Assembly: GCF_900142675.1 (NCBI RefSeq)
Contig: NZ_FRBS01000003.1
Location: forward strand, 62,001 to 126,000
Reading direction: 5' to 3'
Source: Shouchella rhizosphaerae
GTDB lineage: Bacteria > Bacillota > Bacilli > Bacillales > Bacillaceae_D
Length of the DNA stretch: 64,000 bases
Position numbers and translations under genes: made by a program
Notes under the pieces: generated by a model
Told to the model about the DNA's origin: nothing
Seen by the model: the letters and a program-made list of their open reading frames with translations, nothing else
Database searches by the model: none
Shown here: in pieces, positions 1-8,600 of the stretch
Layout: every line of letters starts with the position of its first letter
Position numbering within the stretch: the first letter of the stretch is position 1

Positions 1-116
1 TCGTATTCCTCTACTTCGCGGACGTCAATAATAATGGGCTCGTCCGCTTTATTGATCAAAAAGGACTTCATTTCTTCTGTTGACAATTGAACGATACCGT
101 CTTCACTACGGGCCAT
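1..116 (-). CDS. Rhodanese-like domain protein, N-terminal part (runs off window)
   Basis: Only the first 38 or so codons are present; the gene continues beyond position 1. The translation starts MARSEDGIVQLSTEEMK and continues into a stretch ending PIIIDVREVEEY. The IDVRE motif following a short helical lead-in is typical of the first strand of rhodanese domains. The ATG at 114-116 is preceded by a strong GGAGG at 126-130. The catalytic Cys loop lies outside the window, so an active sulfurtransferase cannot be told from an inactive rhodanese fold. It is probably cytosolic, as no signal peptide is seen. Confidence 0.75.
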   Translation of the reverse strand, partial: MARSEDGIVQLSTEEMKSFLINKADEPIIIDVREVEEY

Positions 117-177
117 ATTGCGCCACCTCCTCTACTAGTTTACTGGCCAGTTTGCTCGCAAAGCAAGCAGAACGCAT

Positions 178-750
178 TTATTGGAAATCAAATTGGAGAT
201 GAGGGAGACGTTCCCGCAACTGTGTTAACGTAATCTCCTCGTTGTCTAGCTTTTCAAGCTCAGGGACGGCGACTTGATCGATATAAGCCGCTACGTCAAT
301 TGACTGGTCATTTCGGACAACTTCCTCGTTCGCTTTGGCAAATGCATAAATTGGCTCATATTCGTTTATCAAAATATGTACGGTCTTCCCCTGTGCTTCT
401 CGGATCACTGCTCCTGTTTCAATTCCGTGAACTTTGTAAATCGTTGATAAACTCAAGTACCGAACTCCATTGTCTTCGACCTGTTTTGCTGTCTTTGGCC
501 CAATGAGTACATCAGAAACATACGCGCGGGGGAGGGCAAGCGACAATGCAAAATAAATTAACAGCACTGTGACAAATACTAAAAAAGCGCCTGCTTGTTC
601 TTTCGCCTTTGTTATGCCTTTCTTTCGCTTCAACCAAGAAAAAACGGCCAACAAGCTAATAACGAGCAGCAGAACGCAACTGATAGCCAATAAAAACTGG
701 ACCCAGCCTTCAGAAAGGACAACCATTGGCAACGACTCGCTTTCATACAA
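178..750 (-). CDS. Uncharacterised two-helix membrane protein
   Basis: 190 residues, not recognised as a named family. There are two hydrophobic helices, at about residues 17-40 and 54-75, separated by a short basic loop (LKRKKGITK). This suggests both ends lie outside and the loop inside. The C-terminal 110 residues look like a small soluble extracytoplasmic domain. The start is uncertain: the TTG at 750 has a weak AGAAGCG upstream, and an in-frame ATG at 726 still keeps both helices. It is co-oriented with the carboxyltransferase gene upstream and the rhodanese gene downstream, which gives no functional link. Confidence 0.6.
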   Translation of the reverse strand: MYESESLPMVVLSEGWVQFLLAISCVLLLVISLLAVFSWLKRKKGITKAKEQAGAFLVFVTVLLIYFALSLALPRAYVSDVLIGPKTAKQVEDNGVRYLSLSTIYKVHGIETGAVIREAQGKTVHILINEYEPIYAFAKANEEVVRNDQSIDVAAYIDQVAVPELEKLDNEEITLTQLRERLPHLQFDFQ

Positions 751-805
751 TAAATAACGCTTCTATCGTATCGTATCACATACTGAGCGAGTGAAAAAGC
801 ATCAA

Positions 806-2305
806 TTATAACGGCATGTTGCCATGCTTTTTTTGCCAATTAGCACGTTCATCTTTGCACGCTAAAATCGAAAATGACTCAATTAATCGTTGCCTCGTCT
901 CGTCAGGCTCAATCACATCGTCAATCAGCGCTTCTTTTGCCGCCGAAAAGGGATCAGCGACCTTTTCCCTATAGTTTTCTTCAAATTGTAAAAGCGCTTT
1001 GGCCGGGTCATTGCTCGCCTGGATGTCTTTTTGATGAAGGACCGCCGCCGCCCCTGCTGGGCCCATTACTGCAATTTCAGCTCCAGGCCAGGCATAAACA
1101 AAATCGGCCCCTAAAGCTTTGCTATTTAAAGCCACATAGGCGCCACCATATGCTTTTCGCACAATCACAGTGATTTTTGGCACGGTTGCTTCGGCAAAGG
1201 CATAAATGATTTTAGCGCCATGGCGAATCAATCCGCGGCTCTCCTGCTCCACACCTGGAATAAAGCCACTGACATCTTCAAGAACGAGCAAAGGAATGTG
1301 GAAACAATCGCAAAACCGGACAAAACGGGCACACTTATCACTAGCGTCCATGTCAATGCAGCCCGCAAGATGCTTCGGATTATTGGCGACAACACCTACA
1401 GGCTGGCCATCTAGGCGAATAAAGGCGGTAATCAAGTTGCGGGCATACCGTTTCGACCATTCAAAAAAAGAATTTTCATCAGCAAGTCCGCAAATAATCG
1501 GCACCATATCATACACGGTTTTACTATCGCGGGGCAAATGGGCGCTGACTTTCTCACTCACACGCTTATGGCATGGCTTTTTCGCTCCGTTATTAGGGAG
1601 ATAACTTAAAAACTGGCGAACAAGCACGAATAACTCCGCTTCTGTTTTTGCGCAAAAGTGGGCAACGCCACTTTTTTCAGAATGCATGCGGGCACCGCCT
1701 AAGTCTTCCATTTTCACTTCTGCCCCTGTCGCTGCTTTAAGCACCTTTGGGCCAGTAATCACCATTTGGCTCATTTGGTCGACCATAAAGATTGCATCAG
1801 TCAACGCCGGAGAGTAGACGGCCCCGCCTGCACATGGCCCTAGCATAACTGAAAGCTGGGGGATGGCGCCTGAATAGCGAACATTTCGCTTAAAAATGTC
1901 TCCGTAGCCAGCAAGCGCTTTTGCCCCTTCTTGGATTCTGGCCCCTCCTGAATCGATCAGGGCAATGAGCGGTGCTTGCATGTCGTAGGCCAAGTCCATA
2001 ATCGCACATATTTTTTTGGCATGCATCGCCCCAAGCGACCCGCCGCTGACCGTGAAATCCTGTGCATAGACACATACAAGGCGACCGGAGATTGTCCCAT
2101 AACCGACAATGACGCCATCGCCTGCCTCACCCCCAGATCCGCTGGCAAAAGCAAGATGCTCAGTAAAGCTCTCACGGTCTAGTAACATGCCAATCCGTTC
2201 TCTTGCGGTTTGTTTTCCAGCTTGTTTCTGAGCTTGCTGTTTTTTTGTCCCACCGCCAGATGCAAGCCTTGCTCGTTCAGCGGCTAACCGTTTATTTCGC
2301 TCCAT
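806..2305 (-). CDS. Acyl-CoA carboxylase carboxyltransferase subunit (PccB/MmdA family)
   Basis: 499 residues, full length for the biotin-dependent carboxyltransferase beta family. These enzymes move a carboxyl group from carboxybiotin to an acyl-CoA such as propionyl-CoA. Both crotonase-like halves are visible. The N-terminal half contains SGGSLGAMHAKKI, SGGARIQEG and GPCAGGAVYSPALTD. The C-terminal half contains EDVSGFIPGVEQE, KAYGGAYVALNSK and VMGPAGAAAVLH. The closest B. subtilis relative by recollection is YqjD. No biotin carboxylase or BCCP gene is in the window, so the substrate and partners are unknown. GGAGG lies about 13 nt upstream of the ATG, rather far, but an in-frame stop just upstream excludes a longer start. 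Confidence 0.9.
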   Translation of the reverse strand: MERNKRLAAERARLASGGGTKKQQAQKQAGKQTARERIGMLLDRESFTEHLAFASGSGGEAGDGVIVGYGTISGRLVCVYAQDFTVSGGSLGAMHAKKICAIMDLAYDMQAPLIALIDSGGARIQEGAKALAGYGDIFKRNVRYSGAIPQLSVMLGPCAGGAVYSPALTDAIFMVDQMSQMVITGPKVLKAATGAEVKMEDLGGARMHSEKSGVAHFCAKTEAELFVLVRQFLSYLPNNGAKKPCHKRVSEKVSAHLPRDSKTVYDMVPIICGLADENSFFEWSKRYARNLITAFIRLDGQPVGVVANNPKHLAGCIDMDASDKCARFVRFCDCFHIPLLVLEDVSGFIPGVEQESRGLIRHGAKIIYAFAEATVPKITVIVRKAYGGAYVALNSKALGADFVYAWPGAEIAVMGPAGAAAVLHQKDIQASNDPAKALLQFEENYREKVADPFSAAKEALIDDVIEPDETRQRLIESFSILACKDERANWQKKHGNMPL

Positions 2306-2366
2306 CTGCTAAAACGCGCCTCCTATCATTCTGTCGTAATATAACCAGAAGACGCAGATTTATACG

Positions 2367-3209
2367 TTAATTCGAGCGAACTAACGGCATCGTCACGCAG
2401 CGGAACGAACCGCCAGACTTAATAATTTCGGAGAAGTCGACTTCAATAATCGTAAACCCGTGCGCTTGCAACTGGGCATTGGTGTTTTCATTCATGGGCA
2501 GTGCAATCACCCGCTTGTTTCCAATTGAGAGGACATTCACGCCTAAATGGAACTGTTCCTCTTTTGGCACGTCAATTAACGAAAAACGCTGTGCAAGCAT
2601 GTCGACCGCTTTTTTAGAAAGGGCCTCACGGTAAATGAGCGCCTGCGTCTCAGAAACGGGCTGAAACACACAATCCAAATGCAAGTAGTCTGGATCTAGT
2701 GAAACCATTTCGATTCTTTTTTCAGGATGTAGACGGCGCAGCTCCTCAATGCCTTCTTTATTTGTGCGTCCACTTGCCCCTATGTACACTTCATCATTGG
2801 CGAGGACCACGTCTCCGCCTTCCACTGTGCCTGCACTTGCTTTTGCAAACGGTTTGCCGATTTTGGTCAAATACTCGCCAAGCACCCTTTCCTCGCCTTT
2901 GCGAATCTCTCTGTCCAAACTGGCTACATACAAGGACGTTCCGATGACAAAACCACTGTCCCGCATAAACACTTGCTCCGGCAAATGGTCGTGTGCTGGC
3001 ACGGAATAAACACGAATGCCTTCTTTCTCCATAGCTGTAACGAGCGCTTGATGTTGTTGGCTCGCTATGTCCCTATTAATATTTTCATCCATGTATTTCC
3101 GTTGCGTTCTATTAATCGCCTCCTCAATTGCCATAAACGTCGGTTCGCAGACAACAACTTCCTTTAGGAGGCCATACTCGTTTTCACATTGAATCGGTTT
3201 TTTCGCCAC
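2367..3209 (-). CDS. DDAH / arginine-deiminase family hydrolase
   Basis: 280 residues from a GTG start with AAGGAG 9 nt upstream; a TTG two codons earlier is too close to that site. The protein belongs to the pentein guanidino-hydrolase/amidinotransferase superfamily and resembles dimethylarginine dimethylaminohydrolases such as B. subtilis YkgA. Visible landmarks are FMRDSGFV near residue 80, EGGDV near 115, the active-site His in YLHLDCVF near 160, and the C-terminal nucleophilic Cys in GGSFRCVTMPL. It would hydrolyse a guanidino compound to citrulline or ornithine-type products. The true substrate cannot be read from sequence. Confidence 0.85.
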   Translation of the reverse strand: MAKKPIQCENEYGLLKEVVVCEPTFMAIEEAINRTQRKYMDENINRDIASQQHQALVTAMEKEGIRVYSVPAHDHLPEQVFMRDSGFVIGTSLYVASLDREIRKGEERVLGEYLTKIGKPFAKASAGTVEGGDVVLANDEVYIGASGRTNKEGIEELRRLHPEKRIEMVSLDPDYLHLDCVFQPVSETQALIYREALSKKAVDMLAQRFSLIDVPKEEQFHLGVNVLSIGNKRVIALPMNENTNAQLQAHGFTIIEVDFSEIIKSGGSFRCVTMPLVRSN

Positions 3210-3436
3210 AAACAATTGCTCCTTTTCGTTAAAATCGCCTCAACTTTCTTCTACCATTACATATACCCAAAAAGAAAGCAACTAACTGATTGAACTACTT
3301 TGCCAACGCCTAAGTATGAGGGCAGACGGTAAAAAGGAGCCGCCCCAAAATCCTTTCAACATTAATAATAAACAAGCTTAGTTCTCTGTTTTTAAACCTT
3401 GTTACGTAATGCGTTGGCGACAAAAAATTTCTTTCA

Positions 3437-3900
3437 TTAACATAGGATAAACACCCCGTAAGCATCATAATCAAAAATGATATAGCTCTCACCATTTTTT
3501 TGTGTCGACCATCACTTTACCATTACGAAAATAATTAGGTAATTCTTTTTTCGGGTTAAAGACAATGAAACCAAAATCATTTATTTCCACAATAGCCTTT
3601 ACAAAATCGAAAAACTTAACGTTATTTTTGATCTGTTTATTCTCCAAATTCACTTGAAAAAACTCTTCTTCTATTCCGTTTTCTTTGAATAGCTTGTGTT
3701 GATAAGATTGGATTGTTTCCAATAACCAATCCGGCATATAATCATCTGATTCAATAGCTACCCAAATTTCATTAATAGCACTACTCGTTAGTAAATCTAA
3801 GAGGGGTTCTATTGTTACTAAACTGTATGATATGGTCCTTATCATTAGACAAGTTGTCTAAAGATTCCTCTGTTAGACCTTTAAAGTGCTTTTTCATCAT
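3437..3900 (-). pseudogene. Decayed WapA immunity gene, paralogue of 5132-5620
   Basis: The longest open stretch (3489-3845) encodes a protein ending NDFGFIVFNPKKELPN...VMVDTKKW. It aligns with NDFIFIVINPKGELPH...VRVDTSKDEK of the intact gene at 5132-5620. The match resumes in another frame as FDYDAYGVFILC and a stop at 3437, against FDYDGAGAFIFS in the intact gene. Counting residues, removing one A from the A7 run at 3489-3495 (T7 on the plus strand) restores a same-length protein. The 5' end also changes frame near 3830-3845: an upstream reading from ATG 3900, with AAGGATAAGG before it, gives MMKKHFKG...ESLDN matching ESLDS of the intact paralogue. So there are at least two frameshifts. Confidence 0.75.
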
Positions 3901-3934
3901 GTACCTTATCCTTCGCAACACAGATTATATTTTT

Positions 3935-3966
3935 CTCAAAGAGCGATTACATCGCCGTGGGCGGGG
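3935..3966 (-). other. Fossil of wapA Rhs core (AHGDVIAL)
   Basis: On the minus strand this short stretch reads AHGDVIAL followed by a stop. The intact wapA core reads NAHGDVIAL at about 6385-6405, and 14 consecutive bases (gcccacggcgatgt) are identical. It lies just upstream of the decayed immunity gene and just downstream of the 4001-4429 immunity gene. That is where the remains of a third wapA tip would be expected. No open frame extends from it on either side. Confidence 0.6.
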
Positions 3967-4000
3967 TCAAGCTATAGGAATATGGTGCATCACTCTTTAT

Positions 4001-4429
4001 TTAAGGCAACTTTGAAGGTTTTTTTGTCATTTTCAACTCCTGTTTCAGTTCATCCATGAATTTTCTTAATGTAGTTTCATTAACGTTTATAACGTGACCA
4101 TCGTTCTCGTTTTCATTTTCTCTGCATACATCAACTACGATTTGAATATTCTCTATCAGCTGATCTTGAATCCGCTGTATATTAACATTTAATAAAGGTT
4201 CAATCGTTTCAAAGGAAGTGCTGCTTTGTGTTCCTAATAAAATTAACTCAAGTTGATTTAAAAAAAGTTCATATTCACTCTTAAGTAGTAAAGCCGAAAA
4301 ATCTCTGAATATAACTTTATTATTTAAACAAAGTTCAAAGTACGATAGGATAAATGGGTCCTCTTCAAAATCAAAATATTTCCTTGGAACAAGTTCTAAC
4401 TTTATTAATTTATCTTTAATCCTAGCCAT
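4001..4429 (-). CDS. Candidate immunity protein for the displaced toxin tip
   Basis: 142 residues, cytosolic and acidic, with no signal peptide or transmembrane helix. The family is not recognised. The middle is helical and leucine-rich; the tail (NENENDGHVINVNETTLRKF...) looks like a charged helix. It starts 25 nt after the displaced toxin tip at 4454-5017 and has a strong AAAGGGGAGATTGT site before the ATG at 4429. Immunity genes sit immediately 3' of the toxin tip in Rhs/WapA systems, so the role is inferred from position. It does not resemble the immunity protein at 5132-5620, as expected if the two toxin tips differ. Confidence 0.6.
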   Translation of the reverse strand: MARIKDKLIKLELVPRKYFDFEEDPFILSYFELCLNNKVIFRDFSALLLKSEYELFLNQLELILLGTQSSTSFETIEPLLNVNIQRIQDQLIENIQIVVDVCRENENENDGHVINVNETTLRKFMDELKQELKMTKKPSKLP

Positions 4430-4453
4430 ACAATCTCCCCTTTCATAACAAAT

Positions 4454-5017
4454 TTATCTTCGTTTCGCCCGGCTTCCTTTTCCGTGCTTATGAAATACTT
4501 GTTTAGACCCCTTTGCTCTAGAACTTCCAAAGGCAGTTATTACTCTACCTCTTTTATCCAAAACTACAGTTGCTTTTTTACCAACATATTTTGTCGCTCC
4601 ATTGCTTTGCTTAATTACTTTTTTAGCATTTCTAACAGCGTCGAGTTTAGCTCTGGCGTTTACTCCTCTTCCACCATTTCTTCCTATAGATTGGTGAATT
4701 CCATGCTTTGTATGTCCTTTGATTTTGCTAGATCTTTTCGCAAACCCCAGTACCTTCTTCGCGCCCTTAAACACTTTCCCTGGCCCGAAGTTCGATGCGG
4801 CTGCCCAGACAACCCCTTTCCAGCCCTTTCCGGCTTTGTACGCTTTATAGCCATCGTATATAGCAAAACCAGCATTAACCGCTAGCCACACCCAATGCCC
4901 ATCCGGATCCACCAACATCACCGGGTTGTTGTTCGCATAGCTGTAGCCGTTTTGCGTGAGGATGTCGTCGTCATCGCCTGGGTCTGGATAAAGTAGTACA
5001 TTAGAAAATGCCCACAC
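4454..5017 (-). CDS. Displaced (orphan) WapA C-terminal toxin module
   Basis: 187 codons from a GTG with no ribosome binding site. Residues 10-44 match the end of the WapA core almost exactly, from DPGDDDDILTQNGYSYANNN to the DPDGHWVW boundary motif. A different tip then follows. It is basic (KAYKAGKGWKGVVW...) and ends with HTKHGIHQSIGRNGGRG, KYVGKKATVVLDKRGRVITAFG and a basic tail. The H...R-G...GRVIT pattern is reminiscent of BECR-fold RNase toxins; this is a family guess. The rest of the core is missing, so it lacks a secretion signal. It is probably silent unless recombined onto wapA. Confidence 0.7.
   Translation of the reverse strand: MWAFSNVLLYPDPGDDDDILTQNGYSYANNNPVMLVDPDGHWVWLAVNAGFAIYDGYKAYKAGKGWKGVVWAAASNFGPGKVFKGAKKVLGFAKRSSKIKGHTKHGIHQSIGRNGGRGVNARAKLDAVRNAKKVIKQSNGATKYVGKKATVVLDKRGRVITAFGSSRAKGSKQVFHKHGKGSRAKRR
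4886..4987 (-). repeat. Displaced copy of the wapA core end (copy 2)
   Basis: These 102 bases match 6086-6187 at a fixed offset of 1200 bases, with two mismatches (4910 and 4982). The repeat covers the codons from the DPG stretch through DPDGHWVW. Identity stops abruptly at both ends. On the toxin side the sequences become unrelated tips. On the other side about 50 bases of wapA are missing before a shared short string (agtagtacat) recurs. This is the expected footprint of a toxin-tip replacement followed by deletion. Confidence 0.9.
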
Positions 5018-5131
5018 TTTCGTGCGGGCTTTAATCTCTTCTTCATTAAAGTCTCTACTTCTATCTTAAACTTTTTAATGCGAATGCTATGTTCTACTTA
5101 CTCTTAGATGTACCAAAATTCGTAAAAAGAA

Positions 5132-5620
5132 TTAAGAGAAAATAAAAGCACCAGCACCATCGTAATCGAATACATATATTTTTTCGTCCTTACTTGTATC
5201 TACTCTCACTTTATCATTCAATAAATAATGAGGTAATTCACCTTTCGGATTAATTACAATAAAAATGAAATCATTCATTCCTGCAAGAACATCTATAAAT
5301 TCAAAAAAAGATTCACTTTCTTTAATCATTTCTTTCTCTAATCGAACTTGAACATACTGCAATTGACGTTTTTGCTGCTTAAAAAAATGGTAGTCATGAT
5401 TGTCTGCAACAATCCTTATAAACTCATCCTTCATAATAACAGATAAATCAATACATACGAGGATCTCAACCTCACAATGTCGTTCTAGTAGCTCCATTAA
5501 TTCTCCACAATTATGAAAGCTGAAATAATACATGTGCTGCATATGTATTATTTCAACCTTTTCTTTTGGTGCACTGTCTAGTGACTCTAATTCAAATACT
5601 TCTGGTTCATTATCACCCAT
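5132..5620 (-). CDS. Candidate immunity protein for WapA
   Basis: 162 residues, acidic, no signal peptide, family not recognised. It is the first gene after wapA, 60 nt downstream, with a strong AAAGGGGATTTTA site before the ATG. That is the standard position of the cognate immunity gene of a contact-dependent toxin, so the protein should bind and neutralise the WapA tip in the cytosol. Recognisable strings are MQHMYYFSFHN, FIVINPKGELPHYL and VFDYDGAGAF. The same pattern recurs in the decayed gene at 3437-3900, so a relative of this immunity gene was once present in a second set. A hairpin at 5641-5676 separates it from wapA. Confidence 0.65.
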   Translation of the reverse strand: MGDNEPEVFELESLDSAPKEKVEIIHMQHMYYFSFHNCGELMELLERHCEVEILVCIDLSVIMKDEFIRIVADNHDYHFFKQQKRQLQYVQVRLEKEMIKESESFFEFIDVLAGMNDFIFIVINPKGELPHYLLNDKVRVDTSKDEKIYVFDYDGAGAFIFS

Positions 5621-5640
5621 TAAAATCCCCTTTCAAAACT

Positions 5641-5676
5641 GAGTAGGTCAGAGAAAGAATTCTCTCTAACCTACTC
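5641..5676. terminator. Hairpin between wapA and its immunity gene
   Basis: GAGTAGGT at 5641-5648 pairs with ACCTACTC at 5669-5676. After one mismatch AGAGA pairs with TCTCT. The T-rich flank (CTTTTT) is on the plus strand; on the minus strand only TTTT follows a few bases later. It may be a weak terminator or an mRNA processing or stability element that separates toxin and immunity expression. Confidence 0.55.
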
Positions 5677-5680
5677 TTTT

Positions 5681-8600
5681 TCACTTCCATTTTATTTTAC
5701 TTCGTCTTGGGTAAATTACACGGTGCTTTTGTATTTTTTTCCCTTTTCCAAAGTGTACATGAAGAATTTTTCGAGTTGACTCTCTTTTGTTTTCTCGAAA
5801 TTTATGATAGTCTAATCCAAATTTTCTCCCTTTATTCTTTCCTGATCTTTTTACAACACTTATGAGACTACCACTTCTCTTATATTGACTCGTAATTCTG
5901 TAGGGTACTTTCTGCCCAAGCTTGCTTTTTCCAATAAACTTACCAATAGCTTTTATCTTTCCCCCACCAATAGCGCCCAACGCTGCTCCTCCAGCCGTTG
6001 CACCAAACAACTTCCACCCTTTAGCCCCTTTCGCTTTCGCGGCTTTATAGGATGAAATTCCTCCAATCACTCCGCCTACAGCGGCCCACACCCAATGCCC
6101 ATCCGGATCAACCAACATCACCGGGTTGTTGTTCGCATAGCTGTAGCCGTTTTGCGTGAGGATGTCGTCGTCATCGCCTGGATCTGGGTCTAGCGATAAG
6201 AACACGCCGTGTTTTGGTTCGTAGTAACGCGCCATCAAGTAGTACATGCCGGTTTCGTGGTCGTATTGGTAGCCGGCGTAGCGGTACGGGTTGTCTTTGA
6301 CTTCGTCTGCTTCTTCGACGTTCAGCGGGTTGCCCCAGGCGTCGTATTCGTATGTGGCGAGGCGCTTGCCGTCTTTGTCGGTGAGGGCAATCACATCGCC
6401 GTGGGCGTTGTAATGGTAATAGTATTTGGCATTGCCCTTTTTCATCGCCACGAGCTGGCCGGACTCGGAATACGTATACGATTTTGTGACTGCTCCGGTG
6501 CCGTTTGTTTCGTAGAGGACGTTTAAGCTGTCGCCGTCGTAATGGTAGTTGGTGACAGTGGTGCCGACCGTTTTTTCGATGCGGCGGCCGTCTTCGTCGT
6601 AGCGGTAGGTGACAAACGGTTTGTTTTCACCTGTTTTCGTAATCGCTGTGATTTGGTCTGCCGCGTCCCATGTATACGTGTAAGCGCCGTCTGTGAGGCG
6701 GTTGCCGCTTTCGTCGTATGTCAGCGTTTCGCTGCCGTAACTTGTAAGTTGATTATATACGTTGTACGTTGCCTTTGTCTCCGTTGTTTGCCCATTTTTT
6801 GTCGTTTTGACGGAAATACGGTTGCCAAAACCGTCGTAGGCAAATTCGGTTTTCGTGCCGTCACGGAGCGTTTCGCTTGTGAGTTGGTCGAGCGGCCCGT
6901 ACGTGTATGTGATTGCTTTGCCTGTGCGGTCTTTGATTTCTGTCCGGTTGCCATTGGCGTCATATGCCATGAATTCTTCAAGCAGCGCTGGGCCGTTTGT
7001 CGTGCCGACGGACAGCGTTGTGACAAGACCACGGGGGTCGTACGTAAAGGAGGCGCCTGTGCCGTTGCCGGACGTGTACGTTTTGATGTTTCCTTTTTCA
7101 TCGTAATCAAAATGGTACGTGGCGTCGCCGTCTTTCATACGGATATTTTCGTCTTTTTTGTTGTATTCGTATGTGTTTGTTTGTGTGAATGAGCCGTGCG
7201 TCAACGTAAATTGGTTGAGCTTGTCGGACGTATCCGAGTAGGTCCATTCTTGCTTGCCGCCACGGTCAGTGAGCGTAACCATCCGGTCTTTTTTGTCGAA
7301 TGTCCGTGTTTTTGTTTGCCCTGCTTTTACGTCTTTCACCGTCAGCTCGTTGCCGTTTTTGTCATACGTAAAGCGGTATGCGAGCTCGCCATTATAGCTT
7401 TTCGTCGCCATCCGGTCGGTGCCGTCATACGTCATTTCTGTTGTATGGCCGTTTGCTGTCGTCGTTTTGGTGAGATTGCTGTTGGCATCGTATTGGTTGG
7501 AAACGACATCGCCTAACGGGCCAACCGTTTTCATCAATTTTCCGGCAGCGTCGTATTCATACGTGAATGTTTGCGCTTGGCCAGAAGGGGGAGCAATCGA
7601 TTTTGACAGCATGTTGCCGTTTTTATCGTACGTATACGAAATCGTCGTGCCGTTGTCTAGTTTTAGCTGCTTCAGCTGGTTGGCAAGATCATACGTGTAG
7701 TACTTCTTTTTCCCAAGGGCATCGGTTGATTCGATCTCATTGCCGTAATCGTCATAAACGCTTGTCGTTACATAGCCTAGCTCGTCTTCGACTTTGGTAA
7801 CGTAGTTGCCTTTATCGTCGTACGTTTGCTTTTTGACGACCGACCCTTCCAGCAGACGGATGTCATCAAACCAAGCGGTGCCACTGCCTTGGAAAAAGAA
7901 TGACACATCGATTTTCGTAATCGGTTTGCTTTTCGTGATCTTCAGATTCGCCCGGTTCCAATCCTGCGTGCCTTCTGGGAATGTGGCTGGGCCAAAGTCG
8001 GCTGTCGATCCGTCCGTGTAATACACTTTCGCTTTTAGGCCATAGTTGCTTGACTTAACGTTATCGGCTTTTGATAAACCGGTAAGGGTAACATCGATTG
8101 GCGCTTCGCTGGCTGCTTGGTTGAGCGTCACCGTTTGTTTGTATTCGCTTGCCCCTTGGCTTGCCGTTTTCGTGATCTTCAAGGATTTTCCATCGTCAAA
8201 GCCATCGTTGTCAATCGTGCCGCCAGAGCCGCTCCACCCTGTCGCTCCGTTTAAAAAGCTGGAATTGGCGATCGGGTTAAAGCTTGACGAGACTTCAGCC
8301 CGCTCAAGCTGGGCCTGGTCAAACCAAGCAGTCCCTGTTCCATCAGGCTTCGTGCTTTCCAGCTCCAAGTAGACACGAATTTTCGCCGTATTGGCTGGCG
8401 TTGTAAAGGTCAGCTGACGCTCCACCCACTCTTGTTTTCCCGATAAATGGCTGTAGCGGTTGTCTACCCACTTGATTCGCTTGCCAGTGGAATCGAGGAT
8501 TTCGACATTGAGAAATGCCCGGGCACCGCTTGTATCGGTTTTAATGAGCGAGCTAAATGTGTACGACACATTTGGAAGGGCCTCGACCACTTGTGTCGCC

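Noticed and set aside
813-834. Hairpin GCATG-TTGC-CATGC followed by T7 on the plus strand
   Set aside because: It lies inside the end of a minus-strand gene, with no plus-strand gene upstream that it would serve.
3310-3495. 61-codon minus-strand frame with a lipoprotein-like start
   Set aside because: It is the out-of-frame reading of the decayed immunity gene's 3' end; the homologous reading is in another frame.
6209-7192. Long plus-strand open frames (105 and 216 residues) opposite wapA
   Set aside because: They are antisense shadows of the YD-repeat region, rich in Val, Phe and Cys, with no ribosome binding site.
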